Below the pieces are notes generated by a model. The model saw only the letters and a list, made by a program, of their open reading frames with translations. It was not told the origin of the DNA and did no database searches. Below, in pieces: positions 18,630 to 26,482 of a DNA stretch of 64,000 bases; the stretch's first letter is position 1, and each line of letters begins with the position of its first letter. Source of the stretch: an uncultured Alphaproteobacteria bacterium (GTDB lineage Bacteria > Pseudomonadota > Alphaproteobacteria > HIMB59 > GCA-002718135). The stretch covers positions 1-64,000 of the forward strand of contig CABYRH010000007.1 in NCBI GenBank assembly GCA_902521315.1, read 5' to 3'. A program made the position numbers and the translations under genes.

Positions 18630-19495
18630 ATTTAGATTTAATACTTGGAATATTACAAATTGTTTTAATTGCAACAACACCTCTAGTTTTTGCTGGTATA
18701 GGTGAGTTAGTTACAGAAAAATCTGGAGTATTAAACTTAGGTGTAGAAGGAATGATGTTGGTAGGAGCAGTGTCCGCTTTTATTATCTTAGTAATTACCG
18801 GAAGTTATTTTTTAGCTTTTTTTGTATCTATATTATCTGGAATTATCATGTCTGGTTTATTTGCTTTTCTTGTTCTATTTTTAATGTCAAATCAAATTGC
18901 TACAGGATTAGCATTAACTATTTTTGGAATAGGTCTTAGTTCAATGCTTGGCAAACAATATATTGGAACACCAATCGATGGTCTGTCACCATGGTTTTTT
19001 GTTATATTTTCTTTCTTAATTGTTTTTTTGGTTAGTTATTTTTTTTATAAAACTAAAGCTGGTTTGATTTTAAGAGCAGTAGGGGAATCCCATAATTCTG
19101 CACATGCTTTAGGATATAGCGTTATTAAAATTAGATTTTTATCAATTTTATTTGGAGGTTCTATGTGTGCTCTTGCAGGATCATATATCTCAATTTGTTA
19201 TGCTCCAATGTGGCAAGAAGGTATGACAGCTGGACGTGGATGGATAGCGTTAGCATTAGTTGTATTTGCAACTTGGAAACCAGAAAGAGTACTTATTGGA
19301 GCTTATATATTTGGAGGTGTTACTATTCTTCAAATGAATCTTCAGGCTTTAGGTTTAAGATTTCCTGGTCAATTTTTCAGTATGGCTCCATATGTTGCAA
19401 CTATTATAGTTTTAGTGTTAATTTCTAGTAATAAATTAAGAATAAAACTTAGTGCACCAGCTTCATTAACTATTCCTTTTTATAAAGGCAGATAA
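18626..19495 (+). CDS. nucleoside/purine ABC transporter permease 2
   Basis: A 289-residue BPD_transp_2 permease (YufQ-like) with about eight helices, partner of the preceding permease. The GELVTEKSGVLNLGVEGMML stretch near residues 26-45 and the coupling segment VGESHNSAHALGYSVIKIR near 152-170 are typical. It starts in the ATGA overlap with permease 1. After it come 106 bases without a gene before the binding protein, where a promoter for the highly expressed periplasmic component would be expected; I find no convincing hexamer pair there, only a short CTATA/TATAG inverted repeat at 19514-19527. Confidence 0.93.
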   Translation: MNLDLILGILQIVLIATTPLVFAGIGELVTEKSGVLNLGVEGMMLVGAVSAFIILVITGSYFLAFFVSILSGIIMSGLFAFLVLFLMSNQIATGLALTIFGIGLSSMLGKQYIGTPIDGLSPWFFVIFSFLIVFLVSYFFYKTKAGLILRAVGESHNSAHALGYSVIKIRFLSILFGGSMCALAGSYISICYAPMWQEGMTAGRGWIALALVVFATWKPERVLIGAYIFGGVTILQMNLQALGLRFPGQFFSMAPYVATIIVLVLISSNKLRIKLSAPASLTIPFYKGR

Positions 19496-19601
19496 ATATC
19501 CACTTCTTTTTTTCTATAATCATATAGATTTATTGATCAAACCTATTTGTATATATTAAGTATATAGTTGAGTAATCGTTATATTAGCAGGTGAGGTTAA
19601 A

Positions 19602-20669
19602 ATGATTAGAATAATAACTTTTTTATCTACTTTTTTGGTATTTGCATTTGGTTCAGCATATGCAGACCCTAAAAAAGTTGGATTTATATACATTGGTCCT
19701 CCAGGTGATCATGGTTGGACATATATGCATGATGTAGGTAGAAAGTATATGGAGAGCCAACTTGGTGACTCTATTACTACTACTTATCTTGAAAATATTC
19801 CTGAAAACGCAGATGCTGTTAGAGCAATCCGAAAACTAGCAGACTCAGGACATGATTTAATATTTACAACGTCCTTCAACTATATGGATCAGACACATGA
19901 AGTAGCTAAGGATTTTCCTGATATAAAATTTGAACATGCTACTGGGTATATCCAAGCAGATAACGTTGCTACGTATTCAGCTAGATTTTACGAAGGTAGA
20001 ATGATTGAAGGGCATATTGCTGGTCATATGACTGAAACTAATACTATTGGTTATATAGCTTCATTCCCTATTCCTGAAGTTGTAAGAGGAATTAATGCAT
20101 TTTATTTAGCGGCTTCAAAAGTAAATCCAGATATCAAAATGAAAATTATTTGGGTATTTACTTGGTACGACCCAGGTAAAGAAGCTGATGCAGCTAATAC
20201 ATTAATTAATCAAGGAGCTGACATAATTGTTCAGCATACTGATACATATGCTCCTTGCCAAGCTGCTCAAAAAGCGGGTGTTTATGCATTTGGTCAAGCT
20301 TCAAACCAAGAAGAATTTTGTCCTGATGCACATTTAACTTCAATTGAAGATATTTGGGGCCCTTACTATGCTGAAAGAGCAAAAGCTGTTGTGGATGGTA
20401 CTTGGTCTTCTGGTGATACTTGGGATGGTATGGATAAAGGTATGGTTGTAATGTCACCATATAATACTAAACTTATGCCAGCAAGTTTAATTCAAGAAGC
20501 AGTAAATATGGAAGTTGGAATTAAAGATGGAACTATCCATCCTTTCACGGGTCCAATTTACAATCAAGCAGGTGAGCTTGTGGTTCCTGAAGGTGAAGTA
20601 GCACCTGATGGAATGTTACTTGGAATGAACTTTTATGTTCAAGGTATTGACGGCGAAGTACCACAATAA
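19602..20669 (+). CDS. BMP-family periplasmic nucleoside/purine-binding protein
   Basis: Periplasmic solute-binding protein of the importer. A signal peptide ends at about residue 21 (AYA before Asp22). The mature part starts with KKVGFIYIGPPGDHGWT, the N-terminal ligand-site segment of the BMP (PnrA/Med-like) family, and has LIFTTSFNYMDQTHEVA near residues 86-102. A lipobox is absent, as is usual in Gram-negative members. GAGGTT about 7 bases ahead of the ATG serves as ribosome site. Codon composition is less extreme than in its neighbours, with more G and C, consistent with high expression. It is followed by a hairpin at 20686-20707. Specific ligand (nucleoside, xanthine or hypoxanthine) is not decidable. 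Confidence 0.93.
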   Translation: MIRIITFLSTFLVFAFGSAYADPKKVGFIYIGPPGDHGWTYMHDVGRKYMESQLGDSITTTYLENIPENADAVRAIRKLADSGHDLIFTTSFNYMDQTHEVAKDFPDIKFEHATGYIQADNVATYSARFYEGRMIEGHIAGHMTETNTIGYIASFPIPEVVRGINAFYLAASKVNPDIKMKIIWVFTWYDPGKEADAANTLINQGADIIVQHTDTYAPCQAAQKAGVYAFGQASNQEEFCPDAHLTSIEDIWGPYYAERAKAVVDGTWSSGDTWDGMDKGMVVMSPYNTKLMPASLIQEAVNMEVGIKDGTIHPFTGPIYNQAGELVVPEGEVAPDGMLLGMNFYVQGIDGEVPQ

Positions 20670-20685
20670 TTAAAATTCTTATAAC

Positions 20686-20707
20686 CCTCTCTCTTTTTAG
20701 GGAGAGG
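20686..20707 (+). terminator. hairpin after the binding-protein gene (terminator or 3' mRNA stabiliser)
   Basis: An 8-pair stem (20686-20693 with 20700-20707, one G-T wobble) closes a six-base TTTTTA loop in the 66-base gap between the binding-protein gene and the phosphoribosyltransferase. It is GC-richer than anything nearby. Only a weak T-rich tail (TTTAATTC) follows, so it may be a partial terminator or a 3' stabilising hairpin that raises the binding-protein message over the genes downstream. The call is based on complementarity alone. Confidence 0.5.
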
Positions 20708-20735
20708 TTTAATTCTTAATTTCAAAGGAAGATTT

Positions 20736-21239
20736 ATGTCTGATTTACACATTAGTTGGGACGAATATAGAAGTAAAACAGAAGATTTAGCAAAACAAAT
20801 TCATAAGGATGGATGGCAATTTAATCAGGTTGTATGTATCGCAAAAGGAGGTATGAGAGTAGGGGATGTAATGGCAAGAATATTTGACGTTCCCTTAGCA
20901 ATTCTTTCTGTTGAATCATATAAAGGTGAGGGAGTAAAAAATAAAAGAGGTGCAATTACATTTTCAAGAGATTTAGCAAAAACAAGCCCTAACATTGGAT
21001 CAAAAGTTTTAATAGTAGATGATTTGGCAGACTCAGGAATTACCCTTAAAAAAAGTATAGATTGGTTAAATCATACTTATGGTTTTTATATAGATGAACC
21101 AATAAGAACTGGAGTTTTGTTTTATAAATCAGTATCTTCGTTTAAACCAAATTATTATGTTGATTATTTAGAAGATTCTCCTTGGATACATATGCCTTAT
21201 GAGGTTTATGAAACTATGAAACCAGAAGAACTTGGCTAA
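20736..21239 (+). CDS. purine (xanthine-guanine type) phosphoribosyltransferase
   Basis: Cytoplasmic type I phosphoribosyltransferase, 167 residues, expected to turn a 6-oxopurine base plus PRPP into the nucleotide. The PRPP loop is VLIVDDLADSGITL at 91-104; an upstream CIAKGGMRVGD segment (34-44) and the C-terminal aromatic/Trp region (DSPWIHMPYE) fit the Gpt-like group. An AAAGGA ribosome site lies about 8 bases before the ATG. It follows the importer by 66 bases and a hairpin, so imported base can be salvaged as well as degraded. Base preference (xanthine, guanine or hypoxanthine) is inferred from context only. Confidence 0.85.
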   Translation: MSDLHISWDEYRSKTEDLAKQIHKDGWQFNQVVCIAKGGMRVGDVMARIFDVPLAILSVESYKGEGVKNKRGAITFSRDLAKTSPNIGSKVLIVDDLADSGITLKKSIDWLNHTYGFYIDEPIRTGVLFYKSVSSFKPNYYVDYLEDSPWIHMPYEVYETMKPEELG

Positions 21240-21913
21240 AAAATTGAAGTAATTTCCTCAAACTTTTTCTTTTGTTTTGCAAACCTTGGAACTTTTACAT
21301 CTTTATCTGGTCGTCCAACAATAAGTAAAACAAATGGTTTTTCATTACTAGGTCTTTTTAAAATTTTATTAAGAAATGTCATTGGGCTTGGCGTGTGTGT
21401 TAACATTGCTAAGCCAGAAAAATGTAAACAAGCAATTAATATACCAGTAGCTATACCGACAGACTCTTTAACATAATAATTTTTTATTTTTTTATTTTTT
21501 GAAACTGAAAATTTTTTTTCAAAGATAGCTATTAAATAAGGTGCATTTTCAATAAATTTTTTATTTTCATCAGTTCCTAAAGGAGTTAACGCATCTAACC
21601 ACTCTTGAGGAGCTTTATACTTATAAAATTTTTCTTCTTCTTTTTCTGCTTCTATTCTAATCTTCTTTTTTACAGTTTTATTTTTTATTACTACAAAATG
21701 CCAGGGTTGAAGATTTGCTCCACTTGGAGCTGATCCAGCAGATAAAATTGCATTTTTTATAATATTTATATCAATTTTATCTTTTGAAAATTCGCGTATG
21801 CTTCTTCTCTCTTTAATATTATTATAAAAATTTTTTGAATTAATTTTCATTTCTTTGATAGTTTGATTTGAAAATTTTAAATCTTCAGCTATGTATTTTT
21901 TAACTTTATGCAT
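21236..21913 (-). CDS. nitroreductase-family flavoprotein, iodotyrosine deiodinase-like
   Basis: A 225-residue FMN enzyme. RRSIREF at 36-42 and APSGANLQPW at 62-71 are FMN-binding marks of the iodotyrosine deiodinase (IYD) branch rather than of ordinary nitroreductases. In IYD a Glu, a Tyr and a Lys on the active-site lid clasp the halotyrosine; here I align them by eye with Glu93/Glu94, Tyr97 (EEEKFY) and Lys118/119 (NKKFIENAP). A GIATGILIACLHFSGL helix near 152-167 also matches. Reductive dehalogenation of halogenated tyrosine is therefore possible; an unspecific nitro/quinone reductase is the alternative. Its tail overlaps the phosphoribosyltransferase by four bases and its start codon interlocks with the next gene (ATGCAT). 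Confidence 0.8.
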   Translation of the reverse strand: MHKVKKYIAEDLKFSNQTIKEMKINSKNFYNNIKERRSIREFSKDKIDINIIKNAILSAGSAPSGANLQPWHFVVIKNKTVKKKIRIEAEKEEEKFYKYKAPQEWLDALTPLGTDENKKFIENAPYLIAIFEKKFSVSKNKKIKNYYVKESVGIATGILIACLHFSGLAMLTHTPSPMTFLNKILKRPSNEKPFVLLIVGRPDKDVKVPRFAKQKKKFEEITSIF

Positions 21914-22096
21914 TGGTTTGTTATTATTATTGGGATACTCTTAATTTCTCTATCAATTAGTAATCCTCTATATAAACTAATTATAAAAAAACGAATAAGA
22001 TTTAAACTTTTCATTGAAATACTGTTCAGGATTATACTGTTTTTAATTAGTATAATTATTATTTTTCTAGGTTTGTACTTAGAGAGTATTTCTTAA
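21908..22096 (+). CDS. small two-helix membrane protein, unknown
   Basis: A 62-residue, almost wholly hydrophobic protein with helices at about residues 3-19 and 36-58 joined by a basic loop (KKRIRFK), so both ends probably face the same side. I do not recognise the family. Support for a real gene is position: it fills the gap exactly between a flavoprotein and a rhodanese, its ATG shares the six-base palindrome ATGCAT with the divergent start of the flavoprotein, and its stop overlaps the convergent rhodanese gene by four bases. No clear ribosome site is seen, so initiation would have to be leaderless or weak. Confidence 0.45.
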   Translation: MHWFVIIIGILLISLSISNPLYKLIIKKRIRFKLFIEILFRIILFLISIIIIFLGLYLESIS

Positions 22097-22425
22097 TATC
22101 TTCTTATATTTCTATCGATTAATGCAGCCCATGCATCTATTCCACCAAGTACATTAACGCAATGATTATAACCTTGTGCTTTAAGCCATTTACATACAGC
22201 TTGGCTTCTTGTTCCTGTATGACACATTACAAAAATATTTTTTTTCTTATCTAATTCTGTGTATCTTTTAGCAATCTCTGAAAGTTTCATGTGTATCGTA
22301 CCTTTAATATGGGCGTGATCTCTCTCAGTATCTTCTCTTACGTCTATAATTTGAATTTTTTTGTCATCTTGTTTAAGTTCATTTAACTTATGTACTGTTA
22401 TTTCACTACTACTGTAAAGATCCAT
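22093..22425 (-). CDS. single-domain rhodanese
   Basis: A 110-residue cytoplasmic rhodanese-fold protein. IIDVREDTERDHAHIKGTIHM near residues 26-46 is the typical first half and the active loop CHTGTRS at 68-74 has the catalytic Cys68. Such GlpE/PspE-like proteins move sulphane sulphur; the acceptor is unknown. No signal peptide is seen. It is monocistronic as far as can be judged, with a four-base tail overlap to the small membrane-protein gene and 109 empty bases upstream that it shares with the divergent gene at 22535. Confidence 0.9.
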   Translation of the reverse strand: MDLYSSSEITVHKLNELKQDDKKIQIIDVREDTERDHAHIKGTIHMKLSEIAKRYTELDKKKNIFVMCHTGTRSQAVCKWLKAQGYNHCVNVLGGIDAWAALIDRNIRRY

Positions 22426-22534
22426 AAGATTATTTTATTATAAATACTACTAGATTTCTACTATTTTAAATAAAATTAATTTTAAAAATTAAATTTGTTA
22501 TTTCTAAGTTTTTCATGTAAGAGCCAACGTCATT

Positions 22535-22834
22535 ATGACAAAAAAAATAACTTTCTCAGCTTTTGGTAGAGATTCATATTATCACAGAGATTGGTTCAAA
22601 AAAAATGGTTTCAAATTTGATAGAAGTGCGAGAAAATGGACTGTAGAGAATTTACCAATAGATAATGCTGAGGAATTTGCTAGTTATTGTAGGAAATACG
22701 GTTTAACATTTGAAAGATCTGATAGAATGATTACAGAATTTGATTATGCAGATTATCTTTGGGATGGAAGAAGAGATGAATTTATGAAATCTTCTGAAAA
22801 TATAGAAATCCCACAACCAAAAAACAAAATCTAA
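22535..22834 (+). CDS. conserved-looking 99-residue protein, unknown
   Basis: A soluble 99-residue protein. Its core, DSYYHRDWFKKNGFKFD followed by RKWTVENL (about residues 14-39), looks like a compact strand-helix-strand module of the kind in DUF5710-like domains, where a position is shifted and a tryptophan closes the motif, but I cannot assign it. Acidic and aromatic residues dominate the middle (EFDYADYLWDGRRDEF). It is followed three bases later by a DMT transporter gene on the same strand and preceded by a 109-base gap shared with the rhodanese. Probably a real gene because of clean codon use and packing. Confidence 0.55.
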   Translation: MTKKITFSAFGRDSYYHRDWFKKNGFKFDRSARKWTVENLPIDNAEEFASYCRKYGLTFERSDRMITEFDYADYLWDGRRDEFMKSSENIEIPQPKNKI

Positions 22835-22837
22835 TTT

Positions 22838-23755
22838 TTGTTAAATAAATTAGTATCAAATAATTTAATACTTCTTGTAATTTTAGCTGCTATTTGGGGA
22901 TCTTCTTTTTTTGTTATTAAAATTTGTTTGTCTAGTTTTACGCCTACAAGTATTGCTTCCTTAAGATTAATTATAGCATCAATATTCTTAATTATATTAT
23001 ATTATTCATATAACAATCATCCTAAATTAAATCTTGATTTAGTTTTAATTCTTTCTTTTATAGGCATTACTGGAAATTTTTTACCATTTTATCTGATTAG
23101 TTGGGCTGAACAATACATTTCTTCTTCTACTGCAGGTTTATTAATGTCAGTTGGTCCCTTACTAACATTGCTCATGTCTCATGTATTAACTTCAGACGAT
23201 AAGTTTACTTGGATTAAATTTTTATCAATTATTATAGGTTTTGTAGGTATTATTTTTATTTTAGATATAAGTAAATTTAATTTTAATGATGAAAACTACA
23301 TTAGTACTTTAGCAAAAATATTTGTGATTATTGCAGCATTTGGTTACATGATTTCAAATATTGCTGCTTATAATAAATTAAAGAACTTAAGCCCTATTTC
23401 AATTACAACTTTTGCTACATTGTTTGGAGCGATAATATCATTACCTTTTTTATTCTATGATTTTATCAATTATGAAAATAATATTAATGATATTTCTTTA
23501 ATTTCTATTATTTATTTAGGTGTTTTTCCAACAGCTATTGCATTTCATATGCGCTATCATATAGTTAAACAATCTGGTCCGGTTTTCTTATCTTATGTTG
23601 CGTATTTAATCCCTGTTTTTGCTTTAATTTGGGGATTCATATTTCTTTCTGAACAAATAGTATTTAGTTCTATAGTTGGAATTATTTTAGTTTTTATTGG
23701 CCTGTTTGTCGGGCAAAAAAAATCAATGAGTAAAATATCCGTAAAAAACATATAA
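22838..23755 (+). CDS. EamA/DMT-superfamily transporter
   Basis: A 305-residue exporter with ten predicted helices in two EamA repeats. The opening LAAIWGSSFFVIKI (about residues 16-29), the SAEQYISSSTAGLLMSVGPL-like stretch after helix 3 and the GPVFLSYVAYLIPVFALIWG segment in the second repeat are classical RhaT/EamA features. The start is a TTG three bases after the preceding stop, chosen because translation from it gives a normal N-terminal helix and no ATG is nearby. Substrate unknown. Coupled transcription with the 99-residue protein is likely. Second of four EamA genes in the window. Confidence 0.87.
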   Translation: MLNKLVSNNLILLVILAAIWGSSFFVIKICLSSFTPTSIASLRLIIASIFLIILYYSYNNHPKLNLDLVLILSFIGITGNFLPFYLISWAEQYISSSTAGLLMSVGPLLTLLMSHVLTSDDKFTWIKFLSIIIGFVGIIFILDISKFNFNDENYISTLAKIFVIIAAFGYMISNIAAYNKLKNLSPISITTFATLFGAIISLPFLFYDFINYENNINDISLISIIYLGVFPTAIAFHMRYHIVKQSGPVFLSYVAYLIPVFALIWGFIFLSEQIVFSSIVGIILVFIGLFVGQKKSMSKISVKNI

Positions 23756-23853
23756 TACTAATAAAACAGCAATTAAAATAGACACATTTTTGAAGTTAAA
23801 GTATTTCATTTATGGTTGAAATTTAATTTTTTATAGTCCAATATACTCTTATT

Positions 23854-25218
23854 ATGAGTGACTCAATTAAATTTTTACTTGAAGAAAATAAAGCACCAAA
23901 GTTTTGGTATAATATTAATGCAGACTTACCAAGTCCACCACCACCGCCACTACACCCTGGAACTAAACAACCAGCAGGACCTGATGACTTCGCTCCTTTA
24001 TTTCCAATGAGTTTAATTATGCAAGAAGTTTCTACTGAAAGAGAAATAGAAATTCCTGAACCAGTAAGAGAAGTATACAAACAATGGAGACCTTCTCCTT
24101 TATTTAGAGCAAGAAGATTAGAAAAGTTTTTAGATACACCAGCTAAAATTTATTATAAATATGAAGGTGTTAGTCCTACTGGTAGTCACAAACCTAATAC
24201 CGCAGTCCCACAAGCATTTTTTAATAAAGAAGAAGGAATTAGTAAAATTTTTACTGAAACTGGCGCTGGTCAGTGGGGAAGTTCACTAGCTTTTGCAGGT
24301 CAGATCTTTGGTATAGATATAGAAGTTTTCATGGTTAAGGTTAGTTTTGATCATAAACCTTACAGAAAATTAATGATGCAATCATTTGGCGCTAACTGCC
24401 ACGCTAGTCCATCTAATTTAACTGATTTCGGTAATAAGTTATTATCAGAAAATCCTGATAACCCTGGTAGTTTGGGAATAGCTATATCAGAAGCAATAGA
24501 AGCAACTGTTAAAAGTGGAGGTAAAGCTAAATACTCACTTGGAAGTGTTTTAGGTCATGTTTTAATGCATCAAACTATAAATGGTAATGAAGCTATTATG
24601 CAAATGGAGATGGCTGGAGATTATCCTGATATAATTGTTGGCTGTACAGGTGGCGGTAGTAATCTTTCTGGATTAATGTTTCCATTTTTAGGACAACAGT
24701 TAAGAGGTGGTCACAAAATTGATATAATTGGTTGTGAGCCTGCATCATGCCCATCATTTACGAAGGGTAAGTATGCATACGATCATGGTGATATGGCAAA
24801 AATGACTCCATTAATTAAAATGCATACTCTTGGATCTGATTTCTTACCGCCAGCTAATCACTCTGGTGGATTAAGATACCATGGTATGTCTTATCATTTA
24901 AGTCATTTATATGAACTAGGTCTTATGAGAGCAAAGGCTTATGGTCAAAAAGATTGTTTTGAAGCTGGTTTAACTTTTGCAAAACAAGAAGGAATTATTC
25001 CTGCTCCAGAAGGAAATCATGCAATTAAAGGGGCTATTGATGCAGCTTTAGAATGTAAAGAAAAAGGTGAATCAAAAACTATTCTCTTTAATTTATGTGG
25101 TCATGGATATTTTGATATGTCAGCTTATGATGATTATTTAAATGGATCAATGGCTGATGATGTTATTGATGATGATGGAATAGGCAAATCTATTTCTCAA
25201 ATACCAGAATTAGCGTAA
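23854..25218 (+). CDS. trpB: TrpB2-type tryptophan synthase beta chain
   Basis: PLP enzyme of the TrpB2 subgroup, 454 residues against about 400 for ordinary TrpB. The proline-rich N-terminal extension (PSPPPPPLHPG, about 26-36) is typical of TrpB2, the PLP lysine is Lys113 in GSHKPN, and the phosphate-binding loop is GCTGGGSN near 264-271. TrpB2 condenses indole with serine, often without a TrpA partner, and may scavenge indole or act as a serine deaminase; no other trp gene is in the window. A serine operon follows 46 bases downstream, so the two may be functionally linked through serine. No obvious attenuator in the 98 bases upstream. Confidence 0.93.
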   Translation: MSDSIKFLLEENKAPKFWYNINADLPSPPPPPLHPGTKQPAGPDDFAPLFPMSLIMQEVSTEREIEIPEPVREVYKQWRPSPLFRARRLEKFLDTPAKIYYKYEGVSPTGSHKPNTAVPQAFFNKEEGISKIFTETGAGQWGSSLAFAGQIFGIDIEVFMVKVSFDHKPYRKLMMQSFGANCHASPSNLTDFGNKLLSENPDNPGSLGIAISEAIEATVKSGGKAKYSLGSVLGHVLMHQTINGNEAIMQMEMAGDYPDIIVGCTGGGSNLSGLMFPFLGQQLRGGHKIDIIGCEPASCPSFTKGKYAYDHGDMAKMTPLIKMHTLGSDFLPPANHSGGLRYHGMSYHLSHLYELGLMRAKAYGQKDCFEAGLTFAKQEGIIPAPEGNHAIKGAIDAALECKEKGESKTILFNLCGHGYFDMSAYDDYLNGSMADDVIDDDGIGKSISQIPELA

Positions 25219-25264
25219 TTTAAGTTTAAATTTTTTTTTATTTAATTAAAGGTGTTTCTTTATT

Positions 25265-26482
25265 ATGGTTGAAATTAAACCTTTTAAAGGAACACGTCCT
25301 TATAACGAAGATGCAAAAAATTTAATTGCTCCTTCTACTGATCATTTAAGTATTGAAAATATAGAAATATTTAAAAAAAATAATTATTGGAATTATTTAA
25401 AAATTTTGAATCCCGTAGGACAATTAAAAGAAGTAGATACTCTTTTAGAAGCAAAATCTCATTTTAAAGAAATGAAAGAAAATGATGTAATTAAAAAAGA
25501 TAAAGAATTATTTTATTATATTTATCAAATTGAATTTAAAGGGCATACTCAATTAGGTTTTTTGTCTCTTTCTAAAATCTCAGATTTTGTAGGTGAAAAA
25601 ATTAAAGCACATGAAAAAATATATGAGACAAGAATGAGAGAAAGAGCAGAGCAAATGTTAAATATAAAAACACAAATTGGTCCTATTTATGTAGTATATA
25701 AAAAAAATAATAAGATAAAAGATTTGTTATCATCTGTAATATCAAATACTCCAGATTATGATTTTGAAAGCTTTGATAAATCTATTCATAAACTTTGGTG
25801 TATTTCTGATAAATTATTTATCGAAAAGTTATCTTCTGTTTTTATAAATGAAGTAGACAATTTTTATATTGCAGATGGACATCATAGAATGGGTGCAATG
25901 AAAATTATTGGAGAATTAAATTATAATAAAAATATTTTGCAGGAAGACTTTATGATAGCAGCGTTTCCAAGCGATGAAGCTAAAATATTTGACTATAATA
26001 GAGTTGTTAAAGATCTAAATGGTTTGAGTGAAGAAAAGTTTTTAGAAATTCTTTCTGAAAACTTCGAAATAAAAAAAGAAAAAAATCCATTCAAGCCTCA
26101 ATCAAATAAACAATTTGGAATGTATCATGAAAAAAAATGGTATTCATTGTATTTTAAAACTGAATTAAAAACTGATAATTTTATTGATACACTAGATATT
26201 AATATTTTAAACAATTTCGTTTTCAAAAAACATTTGAATATTTCTGATGTTAACAATGATGAAAGAATAAGATTTATTGCTGGATGCCACGGTTTAGAAG
26301 CTTTAGAAAAAAAAGTTGATGAAAATAATGATAGTGTGGCATTTTCTATCTTCCCATCATCAATAAGTGATGTTATTACAGTCGCAAATAAAAATTTAAC
26401 TATGCCTCCTAAATCAACATGGTTTGATCCAAAACCTTTAGATGGTTTAGTAGTTTATGAGTTTGAAAAATTATATGAATAA
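25265..26482 (+). CDS. DUF1015 protein of the serine operon
   Basis: A 405-residue cytoplasmic protein of the DUF1015 family. The opening KPFKGTRPY, the KAHEKIYETRMRERAEQ helix near residues 116-132 and the motif IADGHHRMGA near 203-212 (a probable metal or phosphate site) are family marks. The biochemical role is not established to my knowledge, but in many bacteria and archaea the gene neighbours serine biosynthesis genes, and here it overlaps serC. That context suggests a step or control in serine or phosphoserine metabolism (inference). An AAAGGTG ribosome site precedes the ATG. Coupled with serC and serA in one transcript. Confidence 0.85.
   Translation: MVEIKPFKGTRPYNEDAKNLIAPSTDHLSIENIEIFKKNNYWNYLKILNPVGQLKEVDTLLEAKSHFKEMKENDVIKKDKELFYYIYQIEFKGHTQLGFLSLSKISDFVGEKIKAHEKIYETRMRERAEQMLNIKTQIGPIYVVYKKNNKIKDLLSSVISNTPDYDFESFDKSIHKLWCISDKLFIEKLSSVFINEVDNFYIADGHHRMGAMKIIGELNYNKNILQEDFMIAAFPSDEAKIFDYNRVVKDLNGLSEEKFLEILSENFEIKKEKNPFKPQSNKQFGMYHEKKWYSLYFKTELKTDNFIDTLDINILNNFVFKKHLNISDVNNDERIRFIAGCHGLEALEKKVDENNDSVAFSIFPSSISDVITVANKNLTMPPKSTWFDPKPLDGLVVYEFEKLYE

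Noticed and set aside
19514-19527. CTATA/TATAG inverted repeat after the second permease
   Set aside because: Only five A/T-rich pairs; too weak for a terminator or operator.
20206-20460. 84-residue minus-strand frame inside the binding-protein gene
   Set aside because: Antisense shadow of a highly conserved gene, with no ribosome site or motif.
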